This document shows positions 46,490 through 58,945 of a DNA stretch of 64,000 nucleotides, piece after piece. The stretch is taken from positions 1-64,000 of the forward strand of contig JASANC010002868.1 in the NCBI GenBank assembly GCA_030248135.1, written 5' to 3'. The DNA comes from Theristus sp. LFF4_11. Lineage: Eukaryota > Nematoda > Chromadorea > Monhysterida > Xyalidae. The position numbers were made by a program, and so were the translations under genes. Below the pieces are notes generated by a model. The model did not search any database. It had not been told where the DNA came from and saw only the letters and a program-made list of their open reading frames with translations. Numbering within the stretch: the first letter of the stretch is position 1; the number at the start of each line of letters is the position of its first letter.

Positions 46490-48870
46490 TTAACCCACTG
46501 TGTCTGAAAGGGTCGGGGTAAAAATTTAACTAAATTTTTAAAATCTACGGATGAAATTATTCCGGGAAACATTTTTGTTCGACTGCGAAAGTGCCGGAGG
46601 TGAAATTTGAAAAGGTGAACACTTGAAACCATGTCAAAGTCTATGAACTTTTAAAAATGCCCAATTTTTGACCCAAAAGAGGACGGGGGTAAAAAAGTAA
46701 CCGGTTTTTCAAAATCTACAGCTGCAATTACCCCAGGAAACTTTTTTGTTCGGTTATGAAACAATTTTAAACAAAAATTGAAAGGGCGACATTTGAAACC
46801 AGGTCAAAACCTCAGAACTTTTGAAAATGCCCAATTTTTGCCCAAAAAATGGTCGGGGCAAAAAAGTAATTGGATTTTTAAAATCTACGGATGAAATTAC
46901 CCCAGGAAACTATTTTGTTCGGTTATGAAACAACTTTAAACAAAAATTGCCCAATTTTTGACCCAAAAAAGGCCGGGGCAAAAAGGTAACCAGATTTTCA
47001 AAAGCTACAGCTGCAATTACCCCAGGAAACTTTTTTGTTCGGTTATGAAACAATTTCAGACAAAAATTCAAAGGGCGACATTTGAAACCAGGTCAAAATC
47101 TCCGAACTTTTGAAAACTTCAATTTTTTGCCCAAAAAATGGTCGGGGCAAAAAAGTAATTGGATTTTTTAAATCTACGGATAAAATTACCCCAGGAAACT
47201 ATTTTGTTCGGTTATGAAACAACTTTAAACAAAAATTGCCCAATTTTTGACCCAAAAAAGGCAGGGGCAAAAAGTAACCAATTTTTCAAAATCTACAGCT
47301 GCAATTACCCCAGGAAACTATTTTGTTCGGTTATGAAACAACTTTAGACAAAAAATGCCCAATTTTTAACCCAAAAAGGGCCGGGGCAAAAAAGTAACAA
47401 GATTTTCAAAATCTACAGCTGCACTTACCTCAGGAAACTTTTTTGTTCGGTTATAAAACAATTTCAGACAAAAATTGAAAGGGCGACATTTGAAACCAGG
47501 TCAAAACCTCAGAACTTTTGAAAATGCCCAATTTTTGCCCAAAAAATAATCGGGGCAAAAAAGTAATTGGATTTTTAAAATCTACGGATGAAATTACCCC
47601 AGGAAACTATTTTGTTCGGTTATGAAACAACTTTAAACAAAAATTGCCCAATTTTTGACCCAAAAAGGGCCGGGGCAAAAAAGTAACCAGATTTTCAAAA
47701 TCTACAACTGCAATTACCCCAGGAAACTTTTTTGTTCGGTTATGAAACAATTTCAGACAAAAATTGATAGGGCGACATTTGAAACCAGGTCAAAACCTCC
47801 GAACTTTTGAAAACTTCAATTTTTTGCCCAAAAAATGGTCGGAGCAAAAAAGTAATTGGATTTTTTAAATCTACGGATGAAATTACCCCAGGAAACTATT
47901 TTGTTCGGTTATGAAACAACTTTAGACAAAAATTGCCCAATTTTTGACCCAAAAAGGGGCCGGGGCAAAAAAGTAACCAAATTTTTAAAATCTACAGCTG
48001 CACTTACCCCAGGAAACTTTTTTGTTTGGTTATGAAACAATTTCAGACAAAAATTGAAAGGGCGACATTTGAAACCAGGTCAAAACCTCCGAACTTTTGA
48101 AATAGGCCAATTTTTTGCCCAAAAAATGGTCGGGGCAAAAAAGTAATTGGATTTTTTAAATCTACGGATAAAATTACCCCAGGAAACTTTTTTGTTTGGT
48201 TATGAAACAATTTCAGACAAAAAATTGAAAGGGCGACATTTGAAACCAGGTCAAAACCTCAGAACTTTTGAAAATGCCCAATTTTTGCCCAAAAAATGGT
48301 CGGGGCAAAAAAGTAATTGGATTTTTAAAATCTACGGATGAAATTACCCCAGGAAACTATTTTGTTCGGTTATGAATCAACTTTAGACAAAAATTGCCCA
48401 ATTTTTGACCCAAAAAGGGCCGGGGCAAAAAAGTAACCAGATTTTCAAAATCTACAGCTGCAATTACCCCAGGAAACGTTTTTGTTTGGTTATGAAACAA
48501 TTTCAGACAAAAATTGAAAGGGCGACATTTGAAACCAGGTCAAAACCTCCGAACTTTTGAAAGTGCCCAATTTTTTGCCCAAAAAATAGTCGGGACAAAA
48601 AAGTAATTAGATTTTCAAAATCTACGGATGAAATTACCCTAGGAAACTATTTTGTTCGGTTATGAAACAATTTTAGACAAAAATTGAAAGGGCGAACACT
48701 TAAAACCAGGTGAAAACCCTGCGAACTTTTAAAAATACCCAATTTTTTACCCAAAAACAAGGTCTGGGTAAAAAATTAACCCAATCTGCAAAATCTCCGG
48801 ATGGAATTACCCCAGGAAACATTTTTGTTCACCTGTCAAAATGTTGCAGGTAAAAATTGAAAGGGCGAAC
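46490..48870 (+). repeat. Satellite of alternating ~170-bp and ~120-bp units
   Basis: The landmark GGAAACTATTTTGTTCGGTT recurs about every 170 or 120 bases from 46733 to 48640, in the approximate order long, short, long, short, short, long, short, long, short, long, long, short, long. Long units carry an additional ~50 bp including GGGCGACATTTGAAACCAGG. Copies at both edges are more diverged. No function seen; the 60-64 codon frames are by-products. Confidence 0.9.
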
Positions 48871-49442
48871 ACATATTGATTACATAGCTGAAAAAAAAAG
48901 GAGACAGAAGAATAAGTAACCAACTTTTCAGAATAGGTAATTCGCGTCTAGAACGTACGTAAAGAAGTCTGGCGAAAATTTTTCTTCGGCACAGTTTGCA
49001 ACTTTGGCAGGTCTCTACGTGTGCACAGTATCAAGTTTGCAGCACGTATATTAGTTGCTGCAGGACAGCGACTAAATTTTGAAAACGCGCGCAGGTCCAT
49101 ACTCAGCCATATAATGCGTGATGCGCTGTCCGCTCGCTTCGCTCGCTCGCGCATCCGCATGATAAATGAACAAAGTGGGAACAGGCATGAACGCGGTGGG
49201 CGGAGTGTGTGTAGAGGATTGCGCAAAATTTGCACGTTTGCCAGAATCAGATTATTTTTAATGAACCCAAGCCAAAACATGCCAACCTAACTCTGGGTAC
49301 AGATTGTTGTGCTCACTGAAAAATTGCAGTTTTTTATTTATCCCAGCTGCACGTAGTGTGTTCAAGAAAAATAAAACCCAGCACACAAAACAATTTTTAT
49401 TTTATTTTATTTTATTTTCTGCAAATTATGAAAAAAATACCA
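48871..49442. other. No recognised feature
   Basis: Unique-looking sequence with a palindromic GCTCGCTTCGCTCGCTCGC stretch near 49133 and TTTTA repeats near 49397-49418. The 110-codon - strand frame at 48948-49280 has no recognised motif and I do not call it a gene. Confidence 0.4.
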
Positions 49443-50057
49443 AAAAATGCCGTTTTTGGCATAATTTTTCGAAAGTTCAACAAAAATTTTCTTTGACTTT
49501 ACCTTGTCACTTAGTCTTCAACGCTGCAGGTGGTATTCTGGATTGATTTATCGACTGTTTTCAGCCTTGGTGAGTGATGATCGACTCGCGCATTGAAGTA
49601 CTTGAGCGGCTAGTTCAACAAATTCCGATGTCGCTAAGGTGAGATAGAAGCAGAGAACTCACATTTACGCATCGTTTTTCAGGATCTCGAAAGGTCGAAA
49701 TTGCACTGTCTGCCACTGCAAGCGTAACTTCGTTGGTTGCTCGTTGCTGTTTCGCCTCGTGTCGTCAGCATGATCACACCGGTTTGTTGTTGAACTTGTT
49801 TCCGTGTTATTTGAGGTGAATTGAGAGGCAAAACACGAGACGTGATGTCGTCGGTGGGAAAATGGGGTCGCCGAAACCAAGTCTGAAATTTTCACCCTCC
49901 TCCCATATGAGTGGGGGTCATATGGTAAGTCGGTGGCTCCTCAGATGGTGATATTCGGACTCCCTGAAAAATTCTGAACAACTTTCATTTAAAAAAAAAT
50001 TAAAAAAAAAAATTTTTTTAGAAAAGAAAAGAATGGAAATTTTTTTTTCTTGACATC
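49443..50057. mobile_element. TAGAGATGTAAG-family MITE, left-truncated copy
   Basis: Aligns almost base for base with 33086-33721, with small differences including a lost CGTCGCAAAG word, and ends in the family terminus CTTGACATCC. The left terminus is missing. It is followed by two partial G/C-run hAT-like ends (50061-50080 and 50081-50144), each ending GGTACTG. Confidence 0.75.
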
Positions 50058-50144
50058 CCACCCCCCCGCCCACGGTACTGCCCCCCCCCCCACGGCACCA
50101 TACCCCCCCCCCCCTTCGAAAATTGTTTTGGGCCCACGGTACTG

Positions 50145-50350
50145 GTTAGGGGTTTTGAAATTTTTTTAATTTTTTTCGCTTTTTTTTTAATTTTGATTTT
50201 TTTTTCAAACTTAAAAAAAAATTGAAAAATTTTTCTTCTACTTTGGTCTGAAAATTCGATTTATGGCATAATTTTTTGAAAGTTCAAACCAAATTTTCTT
50301 CCCAACTTCTTTGTGTGCTTGCCTTTGGTAAATGTCATTATTTGGTCATT
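50145..50350. repeat. Diverged relative of the A/T-run hAT MITEs
   Basis: Blocks of A/T runs followed by GGCATAATTTTTTGAAAGTTC and CCAAATTTTCTT, similar to the interior start of the 32964 and 3405 elements. No end found. A GTT microsatellite follows at about 50512-50533. Confidence 0.5.
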
Positions 50351-50640
50351 TTGACCGACGTACTCCATGTTTTTCGATTTGGATGACTTCTAGAGTCAAT
50401 TTTTAGCGTTGAAATGACTTAACTGAATTGAAATATCGTTTCAGAAATCGTTTTCTTGCAACTTGGAACATGTTTTTCAGTCGGTAGGCTATGAGATGAA
50501 CATGATATCTTGTTGTTGTTGTTGTTGTTGTTGTGATTTTTAGGCGATGTTTTTAGCCAGGGCTAACCCAGAGAAGCGCACAGAACGCCATTGAGTAGGG
50601 CGCCCATCGAGTTTTCTCTGTCATTAAGTGCCTATACACC

Positions 50641-50707
50641 CCTCGGCGGGGCTCGATCCCCCGAGCGCACAGACCGTAGTCTAACGCACTACCACCAGGC
50701 CACGAGG
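50641..50707 (-). repeat. tRNA-like sequence / SINE candidate
   Basis: On the - strand: GTGGCCTGGTGGTAGTGCG (A-box-like), then a perfect T arm CGGGG-GATCGAG-CCCCG, and a CCCTCG/CGAGGG closing stem. The anticodon arm folds as a 5-bp stem with only a 4-base TACG loop, so it is not a working tRNA. Confidence 0.4.
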
Positions 50708-51487
50708 GTGACAATGGTTATTGATTGTTGTTGATTGGCGTATGTTATAGGTCTACAATGGAGTTGTGCGATATATTGTTAAACAATTGGAGCGGAGGTG
50801 TTGGTCAATACCACTACACACGACCGTTTTCAGATTAGGGGTGGTAAAAAACGGTTTTTTTCAAATCCATGTATATAAAACGGTTTTTTATACCGCGTCC
50901 GGTTCTTTATACCCGGTTTTTTACCGACCCAGTATTTGAAGAATCTTGTGGTTGCGACAATTTCTGGTACTCTGATTTTACGCAAACCGCTGAATAATGA
51001 GTAAAAGACCACAATTCTAGCCAGAAACTGTATGTGTTTCAATGGAAACGTATTCCAATCTTGATTTTATTTGAATCGGTGGCGCTTAGAGAGAATGCAG
51101 CATCAGAAAAATTATCAGATGCGAGTTTAAAACAAAAAAAAACTAACGCAAGACAGATTGATATTTGAAACAGCAAGGAATGTGATACATGCAAATCAAT
51201 TGAACTGACACGATCGAGAGATATGTAACTGCACAACAATTTCACCGCGTTTCTAAATAAAAGATCACCGAAAGACAAAAAGAATCACGAACCCGCACAG
51301 ACGAAAGAAGTGAACCAAGAACAAAATTGAAAGAGCAAAAAATCAGATGGAGATTCGGGTCACTATCACCAGTACAACAGCACGAAGACATCGCCAACAA
51401 AACTTTGAGCAATTTCCGAGTTCAAAGACACAAAATTTCAGGAAATTTGACTGAATAAATATTAGCAATTCACCCGATTTTTGTCTA

Positions 51488-52714
51488 CTAGCCAATTGAC
51501 CCGTGCCTACGGCACGGTTAGCTGATAATACAATTATTATTTTTGAGTGGATTTTGGCCTTTTGAACCGTGCTAAAAATGCATTGCATTTTGATTTTGAG
51601 CTGCTTTAGTCGTTCGCGTTCAAATGATCAAAAACAATCTTCTGATCCGGAACACAATCTTTACTGCATTCCCTTTTAAAGTTAAAAACAATCTTTTTAA
51701 ATCACCAATGGTTAATTGCTGTTCCCGTTAAAAATATGTAAAACGATTTTAAAGTTAATTGAATTGAAACGACAAAAAGTAACATTTTATAAAAATCGTT
51801 TTTGAATGTAATGTAATTTTAATTTTGAAATTTTGGTTTTGAAATTGACACATTTCTAATTAAACCCGCGTGTTAAAAACAAATTTAAAATGCGAAGTTT
51901 ATAATTTTGCTGTTATGTTTTTTACCCGTTCACCCTGCTCCAAGCCAATCCTTTTTTGTACAGTGACAATACAAAAAAGTTAACAAAAAGGTTAAAAAAG
52001 ACGTTTAAATAAAAAAAAACATTTAAAAAACTGTTTTTATACCTTAACGTATACCCTAACATATAAGCGAAGCCTTTTCGCAAAGTGAAAATGAACAAAT
52101 AACTGCTTTGAAAGCCATCTTGCTTTCTAATCAGATTTTTAGTTTATCACGCACTTCATTAACAAACCCCGTTTATTTGATTTTGCAGTTAATTTTTTCA
52201 GTTGAGTTGTTTAGAAAAAACTTTTCTGTTTTTGAAAAAGTCTTAAGCAATAACTTTTCAACATTTTTCTGTTTTTGAAAACGTTCTCATGCAATAACTG
52301 TTTAACCAAATGATAATGAAAAATATTGTCTTGAAAGCAAAGTGCAATGTGCACTTGCAATTTCGATGTCGTTTTGCAACCTGATTAAAAAATCAATTGC
52401 AATGATTCTTCATAGTTGGTTTTCTTTCATCTTTCGCTTTCGGTCAGTTTGAACAGCAACAATTGCCATTAATTTTCGATCGTATGTTAAGGCGCTATCG
52501 CGGATGACCAAAGAGTATCATGATGACTTCGCAGTACAGAGTAACGTTTTTGAGAAAATGATTTGCAGTACAGAGTAACGTTTTTGAGAAAATGATTTGC
52601 ATTATTAATAATATGTTAAGAAATTGAGATTTAGCTATCTTAAATAGCAAAAATGAGCGCCAATTCAAATTGCAAAAAAGTGACACGGACACCACTATTA
52701 TCTTAGTATTATGA
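51488..52714 (-). mobile_element. Nonautonomous Helitron 2
   Basis: - strand 5' end TCATAATACTAAGATAATAG, 3' end with the CCGTGCC/GGCACGG hairpin then CTAG and host T. The 3' flank matches the empty site in copy 1 (GTCTATTCATC). Head-to-tail with Helitron 3. Confidence 0.8.
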
Positions 52715-54413
52715 CTAGCCAATTGACCCGTGCCTACGGCACGGTTAGCTGATAAATACAATTGTTATTTTTGAGTGGATTTTGGCCTTTTGAACCGTGC
52801 CCATGACCCGGACTAAAAATGCATTGCATTTTGATTTTGAGCTGATTTAGTTGTTCCCGTTTTTATTATCAAAAACAATCTTCTGATTAAGAACACAATC
52901 TTTACTGCATTCCCTTTTAAAATTAAAAACAATCTTTTTTAATCATCAATGGTCAATTGAAATTGAAATTTTTGCTTTTGAAATTGACACATTTTGCTGT
53001 TATGTTTTACCCGTTCACGCTGCCTTGAGCCATTCCTTTTTTGAAGAGTGAAAACAAAAGTTTTGAATTTTCCTTTTTGAAATTGACGCATTTCTAATTA
53101 CACCCGCTTGTTGAAACAAATTTAAAATGCGAAGTTTGTAATTATGTTTTTTCCCCGTTCACCCTGTTCTAAGCCAATCCTTTTTTGTAAATGAAAAATA
53201 TCCAAAAAATGAACAAAAAATATTGTTTTGAAAGCATAGTGCAATGAGCACTTCCAATGCCGATGTCATTTTGCAACCCGATTAGAAATTTTGTTTTTGA
53301 AATGGACACATTTCTAATTAAACCCGCTTGTTAAAAACAAATTTAAAATGCGAAGTTTGTAATTCTGCTGTTATGTTTTTACCCGTTCACCCTGCTCTAA
53401 GCCAACCCCTTTTTGTATATAAAGTGAAAATCTATATAAAAAATGAACAAACCATATTGTCTTGAAAGCAAAGTGCCATGAGCACTTGCAATGCCGATGT
53501 CGTATTGCAACCTGATTTTTAAAAAACAATTGCAACCATTCTTCATTGTTGGTTTTCTTTCATCTTTCGCTTTTGGTCAGTTTGAACAGCAACAATTGCC
53601 ATTAATTGTCAATCGTATGTTAAGGCGCTGTCGCGGATGACCAAAGAGTATCATGATGACTTCGCAGTACAGAGTAACGTTTTTGAGAAAATGATTTGCA
53701 TTAATAATAGGCTAGGAAATTGAGATTTAGCTACCTTTAATAGCAAAAATGAGCGCCAATTCAAATTGCAAAAAAGTGACACACACAGACACCACCAAAA
53801 AATGAACAAAAAATATTGTTTTGAAAGCATAGTGCAATGAGCACTTCCAATGCCGATGTCATTTTGCAACCCGATTAGAAATTTTGTTTTTGAAATGGAC
53901 ACATTTCTAATTAAACCCGCTTGTTAAAAACAAATTTAAAATGCGAAGTTTGTAATTCTGCTGTTATGTTTTTACCCGTTCACCCTGCTCTAAGCCAACC
54001 CCTTTTTGTATATAAAGTGAAAATCTATATAAAAAATGAACAAACCATATTGTCTTGAAAGCAAAGTGCCATGAGCACTTGCAATGCCGATGTCGTATTG
54101 CAACCTGATTTTTAAAAAACAATTGCAACCATTCTTCATTGTTGGTTTTCTTTCATCTTTCGCTTTTGGTCAGTTTGAACAGCAACAATTGCCATTAATT
54201 GTCAATCGTATGTTAAGGCGCTGTCGCGGATGACCAAAGAGTATCATGATGACTTCGCAGTACAGAGTAACGTTTTTGAGAAAATGATTTGCATTAATAA
54301 TAGGCTAGGAAATTGAGATTTAGCTACCTTTAATAGCAAAAATGAGCGCCAATTCAAATTGCAAAAAAGTGACACACACAGACACCACTATTATCTTAGT
54401 ATTATGATGATGA
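52715..54413 (-). mobile_element. Nonautonomous Helitron 3 with internal 593-bp duplication
   Basis: Same ends as Helitron 2: hairpin and CTAG at 52715-52740, TC start at 54412-54413 on the - strand. Landed at the 5' tip of Helitron 2, giving a tandem pair. Internally about 53205-53797 is repeated almost identically at 53798-54390. Confidence 0.8.
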
Positions 54414-54905
54414 TTCATCATCATCATAAGTATCATCAATGCAGCCGTCACCATCATCATCAGTGAAGTCGTCATCAGAGCTGTCCACACAATTTGCCGA
54501 TGCAAGCGCAGCAATGTTCTGTGGCAGCAGCTGACGCTGCCGACGGGGACTGCGAATCCGTGCTGTCGCAGTTTGACAGCAACGATTCCGTGCTGTTGCC
54601 AGCAACACTTGACACGGGTCTCAGGGTGCTTTATTTATACCAAGAGCGTGAATTGTGTTCTCCGGAACATCAAGTTATGAAGTGGCAAAAATGAAAATTG
54701 AAATGGATATGCGGAATACAGTGCATTTTGAGCCTAAAGCTTCATTACTAAAGCGCACGCGCACGGGCATCGGCATGCTCATGCTCATGATCCACTAGCG
54801 CGCGTGCACACGCTCCGGCCCCAATAAGAACTTGTTCAAAATGCAATTGTTCTGACATTTTCCTTCTTGAAAAGGCTTGGCTTAGGTTAGGATTAGGTCA
54901 GGATT

Positions 54906-56027
54906 ATGTTTAGCTTAAAATTTTTACCCATAAACTTGAGTTTCAGGAATTCAATCCGTCGACGTGGTGCCCTTGTGGCGCCAGAAACAAAAACTCGAGT
55001 CGCTCGTCTCAAGCTGGCCGAAGGCAGGAAGCGGTCACTGTCACTGGTTTCCTCGCCGACGACGTCGCCCATTCTCCAGGCGCCCAAGCGTGCAAATATG
55101 GCCGAGCCGTCGGCGTTGGAAGCTATTCTGACTGCATTGACACAACAGATGAAAGAACAAAACGATCTAATTCGCCAACAGCAACAACGGCAAGAGGAGT
55201 TCATTCGGCAGCAACAGCAGCGGCAAGACGAACGCGACAGTGCGATTATTGACTTGCTAAAGAAACAAAGTGAAATGCTCAGTGTTTTGATGAGCAAATT
55301 CAACGCGCCACAAGCTGTCACGAATAATATCGATCACACGTATGGGCGCCCGCCTGCGTTCATTTCTCCTGACGTGCAGAATGCGCTCCAAATCGATCGG
55401 AGCGTCAACCAGGCGATCGCTACAGAGACCGAGCTGGCCGAGCGCAAAGCAAAAGCGAACAATCTGGTGTTGTCGGGTTGGCGCGAGGCGACGCCGCGGC
55501 TCTCAATGTTTGGCGACAATCGATCCAACGAACACGTCAACTCAGAATTGAAGTTCGTTCGGGACGTCGTGACTGATGCTGGCGGCAATCGTGAGGACGT
55601 GAAGGAGGTCTTTCGTTTGGGCACGTACTCCGATGCTGCTCGCCCGGGTGGACGACCGCGCGGACCGCGCTTGCTGAAAGTGATCTTGGGTTCGCCGCAG
55701 GCCAAGTCGTTGCTCCGGGAGAACATCAAGAAATTCGGTGATCACAAATCTATTTACTTTCGAAATGACAAGACCGTCGCCCAGCGAGCAATTGAGGCTG
55801 AGGCACGTAGCATTCTGTATCGTTTTCGTGGTCTCAATGACTCGAATAAGAATTGTGTTTTGCGTGAAAGTTTTGATGGCAAATTCACAATCAGGCAGAA
55901 AGTCAACACGAATGGTCATTCTGATTGTCGTTTTGTTGCCGATCCGTTTTCTCCGGACTTTTTAGGTCGGCTGACCGCCGCTTCTGGAGGCGACAAGGGT
56001 TCTGGCACGGGTGCTGGTGGTCAATAG
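54906..56027 (+). CDS. LINE ORF1 protein (coiled coil + RNA-binding-like region)
   Basis: 373 codons. A basic, Ser-rich N-terminus is followed by a Gln-rich coiled coil (QQRQEEFIRQQQQRQDERD, then IIDLLKKQSEMLSVLMSKF, about residues 75-140). A second half (LVLSGWRE, VKEVFRLG, LLKVILGSPQAKSLLRENI) resembles the RRM-type region of LINE ORF1 proteins, which bind element RNA. The C-terminus is Gly-rich and ends at a TAG. No zinc knuckle seen. The start may be slightly downstream; several Met are available. Confidence 0.75.
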   Translation: MFSLKFLPINLSFRNSIRRRGALVAPETKTRVARLKLAEGRKRSLSLVSSPTTSPILQAPKRANMAEPSALEAILTALTQQMKEQNDLIRQQQQRQEEFIRQQQQRQDERDSAIIDLLKKQSEMLSVLMSKFNAPQAVTNNIDHTYGRPPAFISPDVQNALQIDRSVNQAIATETELAERKAKANNLVLSGWREATPRLSMFGDNRSNEHVNSELKFVRDVVTDAGGNREDVKEVFRLGTYSDAARPGGRPRGPRLLKVILGSPQAKSLLRENIKKFGDHKSIYFRNDKTVAQRAIEAEARSILYRFRGLNDSNKNCVLRESFDGKFTIRQKVNTNGHSDCRFVADPFSPDFLGRLTAASGGDKGSGTGAGGQ

Positions 56028-58945
56028 GATCGCGGCTCTCTTGACAAAAAACCACACCATAACAAACCAGGTTCTACTGTTCATTTTTATTTTGCTAATG
56101 TTCGTTCTATTTTATCTCAAAACAAGAGAGACGCCTTGGACAACATGCTGTTGGGTGATTCAAATGTCTCATCAGACAAAATTGTTTATTTACTTGCTGA
56201 AACCTGGCTAAATCAAAGCGTGAGCGATTCAACAATTGTGAATGAGCACCAATATCAAGTTTTCCGACTTGATAGAAAATATGGCGAGCGAGGAGGTGGC
56301 CTTCTTTGCCTGGTTCCAAAAACGATGAAAGCCAAACTCTTACCCAACCTAACTTCCTGCTATTCAGATTTTGAGATACTGTCTCTCAAACTGTTTCTCA
56401 ACAACACCAGTTTTATTGTGGCAATCGTCTATCGTATTCCCGGCTCCCCTACTCGAAATCTAGCCACGTGGAAAAATTTATTAGATTCATTGTCTAAACT
56501 ACTTGAAACTGGTCAAGGAACCTTCATTTTTGGAGACTTTAATCTTCCTGGAATAATTTGGTCTCCTTCTATTCGCTGCGGCCCCCAGGATAAAAAAGCA
56601 TGTTTGGAATTTATTGACAGAACGGATGAACTGGGCTTAACACAGATGGTTTCGCTTCCCACTAGAAATGAAAATTTTCTGGATTTAGCTTTTGTGTCTG
56701 CTACAAACTTAGTTGAAACGTGTGAAATATCGGACCCATTCGGCTTTCCCAATTGCTCAAGTGATCACAAATCTATCATTCTAAAAACATGCATTAGTTT
56801 TGGCAGTAAACCTGAAATTATTCAGTATAAAGATTATAGCCATGGAAAATGGCATGAAATTGAAAGAAAGCTCTTGAACTTCAATTGGAAACCAGCTTTT
56901 AGTAGTTGCCAGACAGTAAATGACATGTATAACCTATTTTGTAATGTCTGCAAATTTTTTATCGACAATTTCATTCCGATTAGAAGGCGTTCTGCCTCAA
57001 AAGGTAAACTTTTGCCTTGGAGACGGCGTTTGCATAAGCTGCACATGATACAATGTCGTCTCAAGAAAGTTTCAAGAAATGGTGTCAACCAATATCTTTC
57101 CTATCAGGTAATTAATCACATCATACAAAAAATGAAAAGAAAAGAAGCAACTGCAGCCGACAACAGGGCATTCCAAAATCCAAACCCTAAAAAATTTTGG
57201 TCCGCTGTCAACAGGAGAATCAAGAAAAGCAGATCTTTACCAGTACTAGAAAGCGTAGATGGAGAGCCACTGGTGTCTGACATTGATAAAGCTGTCGCTT
57301 TCAATGATTTCTTTGCGAAAAGTTTCAAGCAAAAAGATCACACAGTAAAAATACAAGTTGAAAACGAACCTTCCTCGCTAGTAAAACAAATAACACCAGA
57401 AGTGGTGTTCTCTTACCTACAAAAACTAAATAAGAAAACAGTTTGTGGTCCTGACGGCGTTCCTCAAATTTTCTTGAAAAAACTGTCTGCTAGTTTAGCC
57501 GAACCCCTCTCTATGATCATGGATGCATCCTTGCATAGAAGCGAGGTTCCCGATTTTTGGAGGCAAGCTGTCGTTCAACCTATCCCGAAAAAGTTAGCAG
57601 CCCTTATTTGCATAATTACCGACCGATATCTCTAACTTCAAATGTATGCAAAGTTTTAGAAAAAATTATAAGGGATGAACTGATTAGTTTTTGCTTACAA
57701 GAGAACATCTTTTCCCCCTACCAGTTTGGTTTCATTCCTGGACGCAGTGTGGAGACTCAACTCTTACTATGTCTAAATGACTGGACAAAATCCCTTGATG
57801 ATGGTTTTGGAACTGACGTTGTCTATTTGGATATCTCGAAAGCTTTCGATACGGTTTCACACTGCATTCTTCTTCAAAAACTATGGGATCTTGGAATTAA
57901 ACATTATTTGTTGAACTGGATTAAAGCCTACCTTCAAAATCGATCCCAGTGGGTTCGTATCAACACTGCTAAATCAAAACCTGTTGAGGTTACCTCCGGA
58001 GTGCCCCAAGGTAGCGTACTGGGACCAGTTCTTTTTGCGCTGTTCATTAATGACCTCCCTCAAGTGATATCGCACTCTAAATGTGTTTTGTATGCTGATG
58101 ACGTTAAAATTTACAGAGAAGTGTATCACTGGAAGGACAGAGCTGCAATCCAAAGCGATCTTGATGCTTTAAACAACTGGATGAAGCTTAACTCCCTCGA
58201 TTTATCTGTCTCAAAAACAAGGATTCTCCACGTGGGACCCAAGAAAAATCCTCATTTCCAATATACAATAGACAATAAAACTATTGAATCAACACCAGCA
58301 ATTAGAGATCTAGGTGTACTTGTTGATGAATCCTTGAGTTTCAATGACCATATTCGGACCGTTGTCAAAAAAGCAAATAGCATAGTTGGCACCATCAAGC
58401 ACTGCTTCCGCATTAGAACAAAAAGTTTCAGGCTGCGTCTGTTCAAAACACTCGCCCTGCCCCACCTAAATTTTTGCCCAACTGTTTGGTCTTCATCTCT
58501 AATAGGTCTAAATAAGCTTGTTGAATCTCCACAAAGATCTTTTACAAAATATTTACTCGGCTATGAAATGAACACATCATACCAGGACAGGCTTCACCAA
58601 ACTGGCTTACTCCCTATTATAATTCAAAGACACATTTCAGACCTTACCATGGTTTACAAATTTATCCATTCTGTTACTTTCGTTCCCTTTCTGAACGATT
58701 TCTTTATTTTTCAACAAACCGGAACAGGTACTCGAGGTCATTCACTCAAACTCGCAGTTCCCAGAAACAAGACCACTATCAGGAAAAATTTTTGGTGCGT
58801 TAGGACCATACATCTCTGGAATCTTTTGTCTGATGAAACTGTCACCTCACCAACTACAGCCAGTTTTCGGAGGCGTCTCAAAACACAGGAATATAAAAAA
58901 ATTCATTCATTTGTCTTTGGTAAATTTTCTGCTGCATTGGAATAG
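56028..58945 (+). pseudogene. LINE ORF2: endonuclease and reverse transcriptase, one frameshift
   Basis: Endonuclease part: FYFANVRSILSQNKRD, LLAETWL, GGGLLCLVP, IFGDFNLPGI and SSDHKSI, in the apurinic-endonuclease order. Reverse transcriptase part: NYRPISLTSNVCKVLEKII, QFGFIPGRS, YLDISKAFDTVSH, SGVPQGSVLGPVLFALFIND and YADDVKIY. The frame breaks at about 57590 and resumes one frame over; otherwise no internal stop, so the copy is young. ORF2 follows ORF1 in the same frame across one TAG and has no Met until about 56145. Confidence 0.85.

Noticed and set aside
46490..48870. Possible coding repeat protein
   Set aside because: Frames are short and interrupted, units differ by lengths that are not multiples of three, and only 60-64 codon frames appear.
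48948..49280. 110-codon - strand ORF
   Set aside because: No recognised motif, no flanking splice logic, adjacent to satellite; treated as chance.
50641..50707. Functional tRNA gene
   Set aside because: Good B box and T arm, but the anticodon arm has a 4-base loop and the D arm does not pair.
54893..55919. Antisense ORFs across LINE ORF1
   Set aside because: Shadows of the coding strand with no recognisable motif.
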